Source of the DNA: an uncultured Ruminococcus sp.
GTDB taxonomy: Bacteria; Bacillota; Clostridia; Oscillospirales; Ruminococcaceae
Assembly: GCA_934463425.1 (NCBI GenBank)
Contig: CAKSJP010000002.1
Location: forward strand, 68,142-132,141
Direction: 5' to 3'
DNA length: 64,000 bases
Shown here: positions 39,180 to 47,866 of the stretch, one piece after another
How positions within the stretch are numbered: position 1 is the first letter of the stretch
Layout: every line of letters starts with the position of its first letter
Notes under the pieces: model-generated
The model's input: the letters and a program-made list of their open reading frames with translations, nothing else
Told to the model about the DNA's origin: nothing
Databases searched by the model: none
Made by a program: the position numbers and the translations under genes

Positions 39180-39212
39180 AAAAAGGGGAGTGCTACGGCA
39201 ACACTTAACCCC
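39180..39212 (-). terminator. Terminator after the rlmA-like gene
   Basis: GGGG and AGTG pair with CACT and CCCC around a 3-base bulge, followed on the minus strand by five T residues. Confidence 0.7.
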
Positions 39213-39214
39213 GA

Positions 39215-40045
39215 TCACGCCTTTTCCACAGCCCGATACTGCAGGATCTCAAAGGAGATCTGCGTGGACAGACTCTCCAGCTGTTCCAGCCGGGCGTGCT
39301 CCTCCCGGCCAGTCTTATAATAATATGGTGTCATCTGAAACAGATTCTGGATATCTCCCGGGTCATCCAGCTTGAGCCAGCTGTCCACATACTCTGCCTG
39401 AATGAGTTCAAACCCGTCCAGGGCATAATCCCGGACTGCATTGGGATACGGCACATCATAAATGGCTTCTTTCAGGCCCCACAAATGCTGCTGCCCCGGA
39501 ATCACCATCAGCATGGTGCCGCCCTTATGCAATACACGGTGAAACTCCTCGCCGCAATAGGGCGCAAAAATGGTCATCAGCATATCGCAGCAATGATCCG
39601 CCACCGGCAAATGATACACACTGCCCACGGCAAAATGCGCGTCTGGACAGCGCTTTGCCGCCGCATCCGCTGCACTTTTGGAAATATCCACCCCATAGGT
39701 CTCCATGTGCATTCCTGCTTTCGTAAGCGCCGCAGCGACACCTTCGGTATAATATCCCTCGCCGCATCCGGCATCCAGCAGAACGCCGCCGGCTCTGCCA
39801 TAGCGCACTGCTGCCTTTTCCAACGCCTGCAGCAGCGGTGCATAGTGCCCTGCATCCAGAAAATTTTTCCGGGCGCGCATCATCACTGCATTGTCTCCGG
39901 GATTTTTGGCATGCTTTCGGTTTGCCGGCAGCAGATTGACATAGCCGCTCTTCGCCATATCAAAGCTATGCCCCTGAGAACAGCTCCAGGCTCTCCCGCG
40001 ATGCTGCATAAACGAACCGCATACCGGACATTTCCAAACACTCAT
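39215..40045 (-). CDS. rlmA: RlmA-type 23S rRNA (guanine-N1) methyltransferase
   Basis: The 276-residue protein has an N-terminal zinc ribbon (CPVCGSFM, then CSQGH) and the family block HSFDMAKSGYVNLL. The SAM motif LLDAGCGEGYYT lies near residue 90. RlmA members methylate G745 or G748 of 23S rRNA; which one cannot be told. It overlaps the Nif3-like gene by 4 bases (ATGA), so it is translated after it. Confidence 0.88.
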   Translation of the reverse strand: MSVWKCPVCGSFMQHRGRAWSCSQGHSFDMAKSGYVNLLPANRKHAKNPGDNAVMMRARKNFLDAGHYAPLLQALEKAAVRYGRAGGVLLDAGCGEGYYTEGVAAALTKAGMHMETYGVDISKSAADAAAKRCPDAHFAVGSVYHLPVADHCCDMLMTIFAPYCGEEFHRVLHKGGTMLMVIPGQQHLWGLKEAIYDVPYPNAVRDYALDGFELIQAEYVDSWLKLDDPGDIQNLFQMTPYYYKTGREEHARLEQLESLSTQISFEILQYRAVEKA

Positions 40046-40836
40046 GCTCTTTCCACTCCTACCAAAATCCTCGCCGGATCTGCACCGGCATTTGCGGTCA
40101 CCTGTGCCGCCGGAAATGCCCTTTGCAGCTGCTGCGCCAGAATTTCTGCCGCAAAATGCTCTGTGGCATAATGACCGCAGTCGAACAGGGCAAGATTCTC
40201 AAACTCTGCCGCATACCACCGGTCATGCTTGATATCTCCGGTTATCAGCGCATCGCAGCCCTTTGCTGCTGCCAGCTCCAGCATAGATGCCGCCGAGCCG
40301 GAGCAATAGGCGATCTTCCGGACTGGCGTTTCCTTAGCAGAATACCGCACCGCACCGAATGTCTTTTCCAGTACCTGTGCCAGTTCCTGCGGTGTCCACG
40401 TCCGGATACTGGTGTCGATCCAGCCGAACCCTCTGCCGTCCGTCCAGGAGGGCTCCAGGACGCTCTGGGCGTTTTCCAGCGACAACGGCTCTCGCAACAG
40501 ATCATGAGCATAGGCATTCAGTCCCACGGGAGACATATCCAGCGGTGTATGCACACAGACAGCGGCGATGCCGTGAGCAGCCAACTGATAGACCGGGCTG
40601 TTCTGCGGCAGCGCTTTCAGCGGCGAAAAGATCACCGGGTGGTGTGCCACAATAAGCTGTATCTGCTGCTGCACTGCCTGTGCAATCACTTCTTCTGAGA
40701 TATCCAACGTTGTCAGAATGCGCTCTGCCGGCTGGGTCATGCTCCCCACCAGAAGTCCGGAGTTATCCCAGGATTCCTGTGAGGCAAAGGGCGCAAATGC
40801 GTTGATTGCTTCGTATACTTCTTTTACGGTCAGCAT
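40042..40836 (-). CDS. Nif3-like dinuclear metal centre protein
   Basis: The 264-residue protein belongs to the NIF3 (YqfO) family, which forms a toroidal hexamer with a two-metal site. Metal ligands are in AHHPVIF, HTPLD and DCGHYATEH. It has been proposed as a GTP cyclohydrolase-like hydrolase, without firm proof. The gene pair with TrmK matches Bacillus yqfN-yqfO. The ATG at 40836 follows AAAGGAG and overlaps the end of trmK by 7 bases. Confidence 0.92.
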   Translation of the reverse strand: MLTVKEVYEAINAFAPFASQESWDNSGLLVGSMTQPAERILTTLDISEEVIAQAVQQQIQLIVAHHPVIFSPLKALPQNSPVYQLAAHGIAAVCVHTPLDMSPVGLNAYAHDLLREPLSLENAQSVLEPSWTDGRGFGWIDTSIRTWTPQELAQVLEKTFGAVRYSAKETPVRKIAYCSGSAASMLELAAAKGCDALITGDIKHDRWYAAEFENLALFDCGHYATEHFAAEILAQQLQRAFPAAQVTANAGADPARILVGVERA

Positions 40837-41516
40837 GCTGCTTCTCCTTTCGCATCCGTTTCCTGCAGCTTTGTCTGAACTGCTTCTGCCAGTGTTTCCC
40901 ACGATTCAGCTTCGGGACGCTGTGCCTGCCGCAGCTGCTGTGCCAGCTTCTGAAAACGCTGTTGTTTCCAGTTGGCATAGCGGCGTGCGGTCTCCGATGT
41001 CCAGTCCAGTTTTCCCACTTCCTGCTCCAGCGCAGTCAGGCGGCAGGCAGTTCCGGCAGCGCGGGCACTGAATATCAGGTAAAACTTTTCACCCTCCTGC
41101 ACCGCTTGTTCCGTCCAGGAAAAGCCCTGCTCCGCCATCCACTGCCGGAGGGTGGAAATCTTTGTCATGGGCTGCAGGATCAGATGCACCTGCTGCCGCC
41201 AGGGACAGCTTTCCAGGATATGCACAATGGTCTCACCGCCCATACCGGCGATCACCACATCGGTGATGCCCTCCGGCTGCACCTGTGTCAAGCCGTCACA
41301 GAGAAACAGCTCTGCCTGTTCCAATACACCGGCTTCTGTGAGCGTGCGCTTTGCCGCCTCCAAAGGTCCGGCATGGATATCCGTGGCTACGGCACGGGCA
41401 CAGCGTCCGCTTTGCAGCAGTTCTGCCAGGAGATAGGCGTGATCCGTACCTACATCGCAGACAACGCCGCCCGATGTCACCTGTGCCGCACAGGCGGCAA
41501 GCCGTTTTGTCAACAT
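40830..41516 (-). CDS. trmK: tRNA (adenine22-N1) methyltransferase TrmK
   Basis: TrmK methylates A22 of tRNAs and is found mainly in Gram-positives. The 228-residue protein has the SAM-binding site VCDVGTDHAYL near residue 20, and DVVIAGMGGETIVHIL and QPMTKISTLRQWM, typical of the family. A C-terminal coiled-coil (about 170-220) completes it. AAAGGA lies 12 bases before the ATG. First gene of the trmK-nif3-rlmA operon. Confidence 0.93.
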   Translation of the reverse strand: MLTKRLAACAAQVTSGGVVCDVGTDHAYLLAELLQSGRCARAVATDIHAGPLEAAKRTLTEAGVLEQAELFLCDGLTQVQPEGITDVVIAGMGGETIVHILESCPWRQQVHLILQPMTKISTLRQWMAEQGFSWTEQAVQEGEKFYLIFSARAAGTACRLTALEQEVGKLDWTSETARRYANWKQQRFQKLAQQLRQAQRPEAESWETLAEAVQTKLQETDAKGEAAC

Positions 41517-41539
41517 GATCGTCTCGTTCCTTTCGCTGA

Positions 41540-41602
41540 AAAAACAAAATTGCTCCGCCGGGAACTACCACCAGGGCGGCAGGATTCACACGGGGAGCAA
41601 TT
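41540..41602 (-). terminator. Large terminator between the DUF1858 gene and trmK
   Basis: AATTGCTCC and GGAGCAATT (41549-41557 with 41594-41602) close a branched GC-rich loop, followed on the minus strand by TTTTGTTTTTT. It ends directly before the trmK ribosome site, so it could also act as a leader element. Confidence 0.7.
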
Positions 41603-41670
41603 CCATCAAAATTCTCTAAATCTGTTTGATATCTGAAAGGATCATCCCTTTGAAGATACCCAACAGGCTC

Positions 41671-41883
41671 TTACTGGGCATCGCCGGCTGCGATCTGCTT
41701 GTTCAGTTCTTCCAGCAGTTCGTCGGTATCAATGCCATGCACCATGCAAGCCTCTTCGACTGTCTCTCCGCGAGAAGCCGGGCAGCCCAGGCAGTGCATA
41801 CCGATCGCCATAAACAGCGGTGCTGTCTGCGGCGCGATATCCAGAATATCACCAATAATGGTGTCCTTTGTAATTGTTGCCAT
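41671..41883 (-). CDS. DUF1858 domain protein
   Basis: This 70-residue protein is a single DUF1858 domain, with TIIGDILDIAPQTAPLFMAIGMHCLGCPAS carrying the CxxC pair that may bind a metal or redox group. Such proteins are common in anaerobes; the function is unknown. The ATG at 41883 follows AGGAGGTG. Confidence 0.88.
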   Translation of the reverse strand: MATITKDTIIGDILDIAPQTAPLFMAIGMHCLGCPASRGETVEEACMVHGIDTDELLEELNKQIAAGDAQ

Positions 41884-42026
41884 ATTCCTCACACCTCCTG
41901 TCTGTGCATCGTGCAGCATCATACTGCATTTCTGCAATCAATAGCGTTCCCCTAACGGAACAGCGCTATGCAGACAAAAAGAATCTTTCCGGCGAAACCG
42001 CCGCATCTATCCAAGTCCGGTAAGAG

Positions 42027-42308
42027 TTATGCCTCTTCCTTCATCTTTGCATAGCAAGCGCTGCAGTAAATCGGACGGCCCTCACGCGGCTGGAACGGAA
42101 CCTTTGCTTCGCCGCCGCAGGAATCGCAGACAGCAGTGAACATCTCACGTTCCTGTCTCGGTGCGCCGCCGCGCTTTGCATCACGGCAAGCCTTGCAGCG
42201 CTTCGGCTCATTGGTGAAGCCGCGCTCTGCATAAAATTCCTGCTCACCAGCAGTGAAAACGAACTCATTTCCGCAGTCCTTGCATACCAAAGTCTTATCT
42301 TCGTACAT
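42027..42308 (-). CDS. CxxC-type zinc-ribbon protein
   Basis: The 93-residue protein has four cysteine pairs: CKDC, CKAC, CDSC and CSAC. The N-terminal part (KTLVCKDCGNEFVF, AERGFTNEPKRC) is a probable zinc-binding domain of the zf-trcl type, and the C-terminal part is a second ribbon (TAVCDSCGGEAKVPF). It probably binds zinc and nucleic acid or protein. The ATG is preceded by AAGGTAAGG. Function unknown. Confidence 0.85.
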   Translation of the reverse strand: MYEDKTLVCKDCGNEFVFTAGEQEFYAERGFTNEPKRCKACRDAKRGGAPRQEREMFTAVCDSCGGEAKVPFQPREGRPIYCSACYAKMKEEA

Positions 42309-42431
42309 AGTATAACCTTACCTTTCTCGAGGGATCCCGCTTTGGAGACCTCGTGCCGGAATGGTCGTCCGGCTGTTCAATTGAAAAAAATGTTCCTGCG
42401 GCAAAGTGCCGCACGAAGGATCCCGGTGCAA

Positions 42432-43001
42432 TCACTGCAAAACATCATCCAGACACATTTTTCGTCTGGCGCGCTGCAGCGCATTATCCACTGATTTCAC
42501 GGAGATGCCTAGCTGCTTTGCAGTCTGTGCATAAGAAGCACCTCCGAAGATCAGCATGCAAACCTGATATTCCCGCCGGGATAAGCGGCTCACCATAGCA
42601 CAGAACATTGCACCTGTCTGCACCCGGCTCTGTGCGACAGAATCCGGCGGCAGGGCATCGTCCTGTACCTGAGAAAGCGGAGGCATATCAGATGCCCCCA
42701 CAGGTAACGGTAGGTTGCGGCAGCGCCGCAGCGCAGATACAATGCTGTTTATAATGCATTTGCCTGCATAGGCAGAAAAAGGTACGCCGCGCATAGGATC
42801 ATACCGGCATACCGCAGAAATCAGACCCAAAAAGCCCTCCTGTGCGAGATCCTCCGGCTCAGAAATGCCCTGAAACCGCCTTACCTGATGCCAGACAGCA
42901 CCCGTATAGCGCTTCACGATATTTTCCATTGCCCCGCGGTCGGTTCTCGCCAAAAGCACAAGCTCCTCTTCCGGTAGTTGCTCAAAAGGTACCGGCTTCA
43001 A
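42432..43001 (-). CDS. SigH-like RNA polymerase sigma factor
   Basis: The 189-residue protein has sigma region 2 (DLAQEGFLGLISAVCRYDP) and region 4 (SRREYQVCMLIFGGASYAQTA). The spacing and the core FSAYAGKCIINSIVSALRR resemble sigma-H, which starts the sporulation cascade. TTG at 43001 is chosen: AGGGGA lies 7 bases upstream, and the sequence then begins KPVPFEQLPEEELV as in SigH. The frame extends to an ATG at 43124, but the promoter's own -35 hexamer covers that codon, so it cannot be in the mRNA. Confidence 0.85.
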   Translation of the reverse strand: MKPVPFEQLPEEELVLLARTDRGAMENIVKRYTGAVWHQVRRFQGISEPEDLAQEGFLGLISAVCRYDPMRGVPFSAYAGKCIINSIVSALRRCRNLPLPVGASDMPPLSQVQDDALPPDSVAQSRVQTGAMFCAMVSRLSRREYQVCMLIFGGASYAQTAKQLGISVKSVDNALQRARRKMCLDDVLQ

Positions 43002-43095
43002 TACGCATTCCCCTATCGATCCGTGAAATGACTCAGTTTGCGATTGCTCAGGAAGTACAGTACATACCACATTTCGGCTGTGCTGCACTTTTCTT

Positions 43096-43124
43096 ATTAT
43101 ATCGGAAAACCATTGAAATGTCAA
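43096..43124 (-). promoter_or_regulatory. Promoter of the sigma factor gene
   Basis: On the minus strand TTGACA (43119-43124) and TATAAT (43096-43101) are 17 bases apart. Start near 43089 gives a leader of about 90 nt. The rest of the 305-base gap to the S1 gene holds only the terminator below. Confidence 0.85.
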
Positions 43125-43267
43125 TATCTATCCATAGAAATCTTGTCCGCATCCGGAAAACTGGCATTTCCCCTAGTTTTCATGATATCTTTTCTGACAA
43201 TATGTACAGTTTTTTTGCGTGTTCTAAAAAGCAAAGACAGTACTGCACAGCTCTTAGGCGGCGATGC

Positions 43268-43301
43268 AAAAAACAGCAGCCGCATAAGGACTGCTGTTTT
43301 T
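43268..43301 (-). terminator. Terminator after the S1-domain gene
   Basis: AAAAACAGCAG and CTGCTGTTTTT form a perfect stem with flanking T run on both strands. It closes the yabP-to-S1 unit. Confidence 0.88.
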
Positions 43302-43306
43302 GAAGG

Positions 43307-43834
43307 TTACTTCCGCTTTGAACGATTCTTGCGTTCTGTGTTGCGCTTGATGTCACACATCCGTTCTTCACTGTTCTGTTTAAACCGGGAGAGCATATCT
43401 TCAAAAGTCATCTCAGAAGGATCCTGCCGCTTTTTCGGTTCCCAGACGTTGGGCTTGCTGCGGCGCGGCGGGCGGGCGGGCTGCTGTCCCTGAGGAGTAC
43501 CGTCACTGCTGCGTTCGCCTTGAAAGGGTCTGTTTCCGCGTTCGCCGCCGTGGTGGCTGCCGCCCCGGCGCGGTTTCTGCTCAGAAGGCTCTTCTGTCTG
43601 CTTCATCGAAAGGCTGATTTTTCCCTGGGGATTGGTGCCGATAACTTTTACGCGCACCTGCTGTCCCTCTGTGACAAAATCGCGGATCTCATTGACATAG
43701 CTCCGGGAGATCTCAGAGATATGCACCATTCCCATAGCATTTTCGCCGTCCGGCACCGGGATCTCCACAAACGCCCCGTATTTGGTGATGTTCTTGACTG
43801 TACCCTCATAAATTTTTCCGATTTCGACCTGCAT
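43307..43834 (-). CDS. S1 RNA-binding domain protein (YabR-like)
   Basis: The 175-residue protein has one S1 domain at the N terminus (GTVKNITKYGAFVEIP, GMVHISEIS). A disordered tail rich in R, G, P and Q follows. In Bacillus, the S1 protein YabR follows divIC, as here. It probably binds RNA. The ATG is preceded by AAAGGG. Confidence 0.88.
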   Translation of the reverse strand: MQVEIGKIYEGTVKNITKYGAFVEIPVPDGENAMGMVHISEISRSYVNEIRDFVTEGQQVRVKVIGTNPQGKISLSMKQTEEPSEQKPRRGGSHHGGERGNRPFQGERSSDGTPQGQQPARPPRRSKPNVWEPKKRQDPSEMTFEDMLSRFKQNSEERMCDIKRNTERKNRSKRK

Positions 43835-43881
43835 GTAACTCCGTATCCCTTTCTCTTCTCACTGCTTCTTCGCGAACGACT

Positions 43882-44193
43882 TCAATTTCTCGATGTGTCA
43901 TAAAACCGGTATTCATCCGGATATGCATAGTTGTACTCTTCCCGTGCCAGGCGTTCCATATAGCCGTCAATATCGCCGCTTTCCAGGATCCGTTCCAGAT
44001 CCTCGTTGTCTGCGGTGAGATTGTCGATCTGCTTCTGCACCTGCTCCAGCTCGACTTTTTTCTCCGCAATGCTGGACTGGATCGAAACCACGCTGACGGT
44101 ACAGCCGATGATCGCCACGATCACCGCTGTCCGGCCGATGAGCCGATAGATCCAGCGCGGCCTGCTTTTTTCGGTCTGCACTTCTTTTGCCAC
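43882..44193 (-). CDS. divIC: DivIC/FtsB-like septum protein
   Basis: The 103-residue protein has one transmembrane helix (about 20-40) and an extracellular coiled coil (IAEKKVELEQVQKQIDNLTADNEDLERIL), the pattern of DivIC. It forms the divisome subcomplex with FtsL and DivIB. The start is GTG at 44193 after GGAAGGCGG. This start lies 73 bases inside yabQ. Confidence 0.88.
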   Translation of the reverse strand: MAKEVQTEKSRPRWIYRLIGRTAVIVAIIGCTVSVVSIQSSIAEKKVELEQVQKQIDNLTADNEDLERILESGDIDGYMERLAREEYNYAYPDEYRFYDTSRN

Positions 44194-44714
44194 TGCAATG
44201 CCGCCTTCCGTTTCAAAAATCTGTTCTTATTATACAACATTTCTCTATCTCTCTGCAAGGGCAAATGCGAAAAAAAACTAGCTTTCCAAAAAACTTTGGC
44301 GAAATGTCCAAATTTCTTGTACATCAGAGTGCAAATCCGCACAACACCGTGGAATACCGGATACAGCAGCCAGCGGAAAAGCCGTCCGATTCCGGTCAAA
44401 ATACGGCGCAGCAGCGGCACGGTGACGCAGCCCAGGGTACAGCAGTACAGCAGAAAGCCCAGTCCGCTTCCCAAAACATAATAGCCGCGAAATTCGCCCC
44501 GTGCCAAAGCTGTGGAAAAACAGAGCAGCGCACCCGACCACAGCAAAAGAAACAGCACATCCTCCAGCGCCGTCGCCAGCTTTCCGTGAGGCAGCAAAAG
44601 CCGCAGCGTCCGCAGCACATCAAAGCACATCCCCAGCGGCACGCCCAGCAGTACCGCATAGAGCAGCAGCCGGGTCTGTTCCGGAACGGTAAAAAAGGTC
44701 TCCAGTTCCATCAT
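44121..44714 (-). CDS. yabQ: Spore cortex protein YabQ
   Basis: YabQ is a membrane protein needed for spore cortex formation. The 197-residue protein has four hydrophobic segments in its first 120 residues and a basic C-terminal tail. The context yabP-yabQ-divIC is diagnostic. It overlaps yabP by 4 bases (ATGA). The last 24 codons lie over the start of divIC, a 73-base overlap. Confidence 0.85.
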   Translation of the reverse strand: MMELETFFTVPEQTRLLLYAVLLGVPLGMCFDVLRTLRLLLPHGKLATALEDVLFLLLWSGALLCFSTALARGEFRGYYVLGSGLGFLLYCCTLGCVTVPLLRRILTGIGRLFRWLLYPVFHGVVRICTLMYKKFGHFAKVFWKASFFSHLPLQRDREMLYNKNRFLKRKAALQWQKKCRPKKAGRAGSIGSSAGQR

Positions 44715-44998
44715 CGAAACAGCTTTCCCAGAAGCGACAGCGGGCCGCGGCGATCCTTTTCGCCGTATTGCAGCAGCCAGATGTCTCCGGTGATGGTCAT
44801 ATCTCCGGTCTCCACGCTGACATCATTGATATGGAGATTTCTGCCCTTGATGGTCAGCTCGCCCAGTCCGGTGAACAGGTTTATCATGCGCTCGTCAAAG
44901 CAGTCCACATCTGTGACGCCTGTCAGCGTCAGCTTCGCCCGATCCTCCAGAATCAGGTTATGGTGTCCGCCGGGAAGCGGCAGTTCTTTCTTTTGCAT
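44711..44998 (-). CDS. yabP: Sporulation protein YabP
   Basis: YabP localises to the forespore membrane and is needed for cortex assembly. The 95-residue protein shows the family pattern LILEDRAKLTLTGVTDVDCFDE and LTIKGRNLHIND. The ATG follows AGGAGGAG. A promoter resembling the sigma-E type lies about 40 bases upstream, in keeping with mother-cell expression. Confidence 0.92.
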   Translation of the reverse strand: MQKKELPLPGGHHNLILEDRAKLTLTGVTDVDCFDERMINLFTGLGELTIKGRNLHINDVSVETGDMTITGDIWLLQYGEKDRRGPLSLLGKLFR

Positions 44999-45034
44999 AC
45001 AGATCTCCTCCTATTGATGATTGGGATTCGGTTC

Positions 45035-45063
45035 AGTATATGCAGCAAACCATGAAAACATGC
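45035..45063 (-). promoter_or_regulatory. Sigma-E-like promoter of yabP
   Basis: On the minus strand GCATGTTT (45056-45063) and CATATACT (45035-45042) lie 13 bases apart. They match the sigma-E elements KMATATT and CATACANT at all but one position each, at nearly the right spacing. Confidence 0.5.
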
Positions 45064-45125
45064 CTTTGCAGGAATCCCCTTCGCTTTTTTTCAAGAGCGG
45101 ATCGGGAATTTTTTTGCAAAAAGAC

Positions 45126-45154
45126 TTGCTTTTTTTTTAGAGATGTGGTATAAT
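45126..45154 (+). promoter_or_regulatory. Promoter of secG-rnr
   Basis: TTGCTT (45126-45131) and TATAAT (45149-45154) are 17 bases apart, giving a leader of about 100 nt. Together with the yabP promoter this explains the 264-base divergent gap. Confidence 0.75.
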
Positions 45155-45262
45155 ACAAAAGATAATGAATGGATGCAGGTGTCTGTGCCCATTCAGCATG
45201 GACTGGCTCCGGAGACGCGGCGCTGTTCCGTGTCCCCAAAACTGTATGGGAGGAGGGATTCC

Positions 45263-45520
45263 ATGAACGCACTGGAAATCATCGTGGGTGCTGTTGTTCT
45301 GCTGATCAGTGCTGTGCTGATCATCATCTGCATGATGCAGGAACAGAAGCCGCAGAATGCAACTGCTGCACTGACCGGCGCAAGCAACGATTCGTTCTAT
45401 GACAAGAACCGCGGACGCACAAAGGAAGCACGTCTGAAAAAGATCACTTTCATTTGTTCTGTCGCTTTCTTTGTTTTGATCCTGTTTATGGATATTGTAA
45501 TGCCGCTGCTGACAAAGTAA
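45263..45520 (+). CDS. secG: Preprotein translocase subunit SecG
   Basis: SecG helps SecYE translocation. The 85-residue protein has two hydrophobic helices (about 2-25 and 57-80) separated by a polar loop (TGASNDSFYDKNRGRTKEARLKK). The ATG at 45263 follows GGGAGGAGGG. The secG-rnr order is conserved in Firmicutes. Confidence 0.9.
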   Translation: MNALEIIVGAVVLLISAVLIIICMMQEQKPQNATAALTGASNDSFYDKNRGRTKEARLKKITFICSVAFFVLILFMDIVMPLLTK

Positions 45521-45697
45521 TGGCAGATCGTCCTGTGCTTTATGTGTTTTCCCATGCTGGAACGGCACTGAGGCGCAGGATTTTTCTTTTTCCGGCGACA
45601 TTCTCTCTTTCGCAGCATCCGGCGAAGCAGTCCGGAAAAATATAATAAGCAATGAGAAAGCCGCAATGGGCGGCTGAAATGAAAGGATTTATATTTT

Positions 45698-47866
45698 ATG
45701 GCAAATACCCAACTGGGCGGCGCTGAGACCATCGACAGCTACCGCAAAAAAATCATGACCATCCTGAAAAAAAGCGGACGCACCCCCGTCAATGACCGCG
45801 ATCTGGCAACCAAATGCCGCACCAACCGGGGCGGCGCAGCCAACTTCAGAAAGGCAGTTCAGGAGCTGTGCAAAGAGGGCGCGATCTGTGAGCGCCGCCG
45901 CGGCTATGTCTCCTCTGCCAACATGGGCTATTATCCGGCGACCATCGTTCGTCTGAGCCGCACCTTTGGCTTTGCACGTCCCGAAGAAGAGGGCGCGCAG
46001 GATGTATTTATCCCCGGCAAGTTCCTCCAGGGCGCAATGACCAAGGATCGCGTCCTCATCGGCAACATCCCCTCCCGCAGCGGCAAGCCGGAGGGTGAAG
46101 TCCTGGCGATCCTGGAAGAAGCCGACAGCAAGCTGACCGGTGTCATCATCGACGACAACGGCAGACTGATGTTCCGGGCGGACACCATGTCCAAGACACC
46201 CATCCAGATCCAGCGCAAGGACAGCGTTATCTATCACGAGGGAGAAAAGGTGCTGGCTGAAGTGGTTTACCGCGGAAGCCGCCATGCAGAGCACAAGGTC
46301 AAGATCGTGTACAGCTTCGGCGTTTCTACCCGTGCCAGTGTCTGTGCAGAAGCAATGCTGGCAGTGCGCGGCGTCAATGTAGACTTTCCGGAAGAGGTCG
46401 TTGCAGAAGCTGACAAGCTGGCGAATGCACCCATTCCCCAGGAAGAATACGAAAAGCGTCTCGACCTGCGGAATACCCCGATCTTTACCATCGACAGCGC
46501 ACACTCCAAGGATCTGGACGACGCCGTTTCTCTGGAAAAGACCGAGACCGGCTATCGTCTGGGCGTGCATATCGCGGACGTTTCCCACTATGTCCGCCCC
46601 AAAACTGCCCTGGACAACGAGGCACTGGAGCGCGGCACCAGCATCTATTATGCAAACCATGTTATCCCCATGCTGCCCACCAGCCTTTCCAACGGCATCT
46701 GCTCCCTGAATCCCTGTGAAGATCGTCTGGCGTTCTCCGCACTGATGGAACTGGACGAAAACGGCGAGATCGTGAAGTATGACTTCCGTAAGACAGTCAT
46801 TCGTTCTGCGGTCAAGGGCGTTTACAGCGAGGTCAACGAGATCCTCGCCGGCACTGCTTCTCCGGAGCTGCTGGAAAAGTACAAGGATGTCAAGCATATG
46901 ATCCCGGTCATGAACGAACTGTGTGACATTCGTCTCCGGGAACGCAAGCGCCGCGGTGCACCGGAACTGGAGACTGCAGAGGGTGCGCTCATCATCAACG
47001 AGGAAGATGTCTGCGTGGATGTTGTGGCGCGGGAGCGCGGCAAGAGCGAGTGCATCGTCGAGGAAATGATGCTGCTGGCAAACGAGGCTGCGGCAAAGAT
47101 GGCGCGGGAAAAGAACCTGCCCTTTGTCTATCGTGTTCATGACAAGCCTTCTCCGGAAAAGATCGAGCGCCTGGAGCAGATTCTCCTGCGCCTGGGCGTA
47201 GAAGTGCCGGTATTCACGGATATCAAGCCCCGCCATCTGGCAGAGATCCTGGACGGCGCACGGGGTACGGAGCTGTATCCGGTACTGAATGTCATGGTGC
47301 TTCGCTCTATGGCAAAGGCAGCCTATGCACCGGATCCCATCGGACACTTTGGTCTGGCGCTGAAGGATTATGCCCACTTCACCTCTCCGATCCGCCGTTA
47401 TCCTGACCTGGCGATCCACCGCATCCTCAGCAGCTACTGTGAAAATCCGGATGCTGCGGCAATGCAGGAGCGTTTCAGTGCCTTTGTCATTCAGGCGTCA
47501 CAACAGTCCAGTGACACCGAAGTCCGTGCCATCACCATTGAGCGGGATGCAGACGACTGCTACAAGGCAGAATATATGCAGCAGCACCTGGGCGAGATCT
47601 TCGACGGCATTGTCGCAGGCGTGACCGACTTCGGCTTCTATGTGGCACTGCCCAACACAGTAGAAGGTCTGGTGCATGTCTCCTCTCTGCCGGAAAGCGA
47701 CTGGATCAACGATGACAGCATCGCATTCAAGGAAGAACAAGGCAGCAAGAGCTATCGCCTGGGCGACAGTGTCCGGGTACAGTGTACCAAGATCGATGTC
47801 AACAGCGGAAACATTGATTTTGCTCTGGTCGAAGAAGGACAGGAAGCCGCAGCAATTGAAAAGTAA
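45698..47866 (+). CDS. rnr: Ribonuclease R
   Basis: RNase R is a processive 3'-to-5' exoribonuclease that degrades structured RNA. The 722-residue protein has an N-terminal winged helix (about 10-70), cold-shock domains, and the RNB catalytic domain with IDSAHSKDLDDAVSLE, GVHIADVSHYV and YAHFTSPIRRYPDLAIHR. A C-terminal S1 domain (GIVAGVTDFGFYVALPNTVEGLVHVSSL) completes it. The lysine-rich tail seen in some members is absent. smpB does not follow; a pnuC-like gene does. Confidence 0.96.
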   Translation: MANTQLGGAETIDSYRKKIMTILKKSGRTPVNDRDLATKCRTNRGGAANFRKAVQELCKEGAICERRRGYVSSANMGYYPATIVRLSRTFGFARPEEEGAQDVFIPGKFLQGAMTKDRVLIGNIPSRSGKPEGEVLAILEEADSKLTGVIIDDNGRLMFRADTMSKTPIQIQRKDSVIYHEGEKVLAEVVYRGSRHAEHKVKIVYSFGVSTRASVCAEAMLAVRGVNVDFPEEVVAEADKLANAPIPQEEYEKRLDLRNTPIFTIDSAHSKDLDDAVSLEKTETGYRLGVHIADVSHYVRPKTALDNEALERGTSIYYANHVIPMLPTSLSNGICSLNPCEDRLAFSALMELDENGEIVKYDFRKTVIRSAVKGVYSEVNEILAGTASPELLEKYKDVKHMIPVMNELCDIRLRERKRRGAPELETAEGALIINEEDVCVDVVARERGKSECIVEEMMLLANEAAAKMAREKNLPFVYRVHDKPSPEKIERLEQILLRLGVEVPVFTDIKPRHLAEILDGARGTELYPVLNVMVLRSMAKAAYAPDPIGHFGLALKDYAHFTSPIRRYPDLAIHRILSSYCENPDAAAMQERFSAFVIQASQQSSDTEVRAITIERDADDCYKAEYMQQHLGEIFDGIVAGVTDFGFYVALPNTVEGLVHVSSLPESDWINDDSIAFKEEQGSKSYRLGDSVRVQCTKIDVNSGNIDFALVEEGQEAAAIEK

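Noticed and set aside
43806..44069. 87-codon frame over the divIC and S1 gene junction
   Set aside because: It is in another frame over divIC, without a ribosome-binding site. The neighbours fit the yabP-yabQ-divIC-yabR order exactly.
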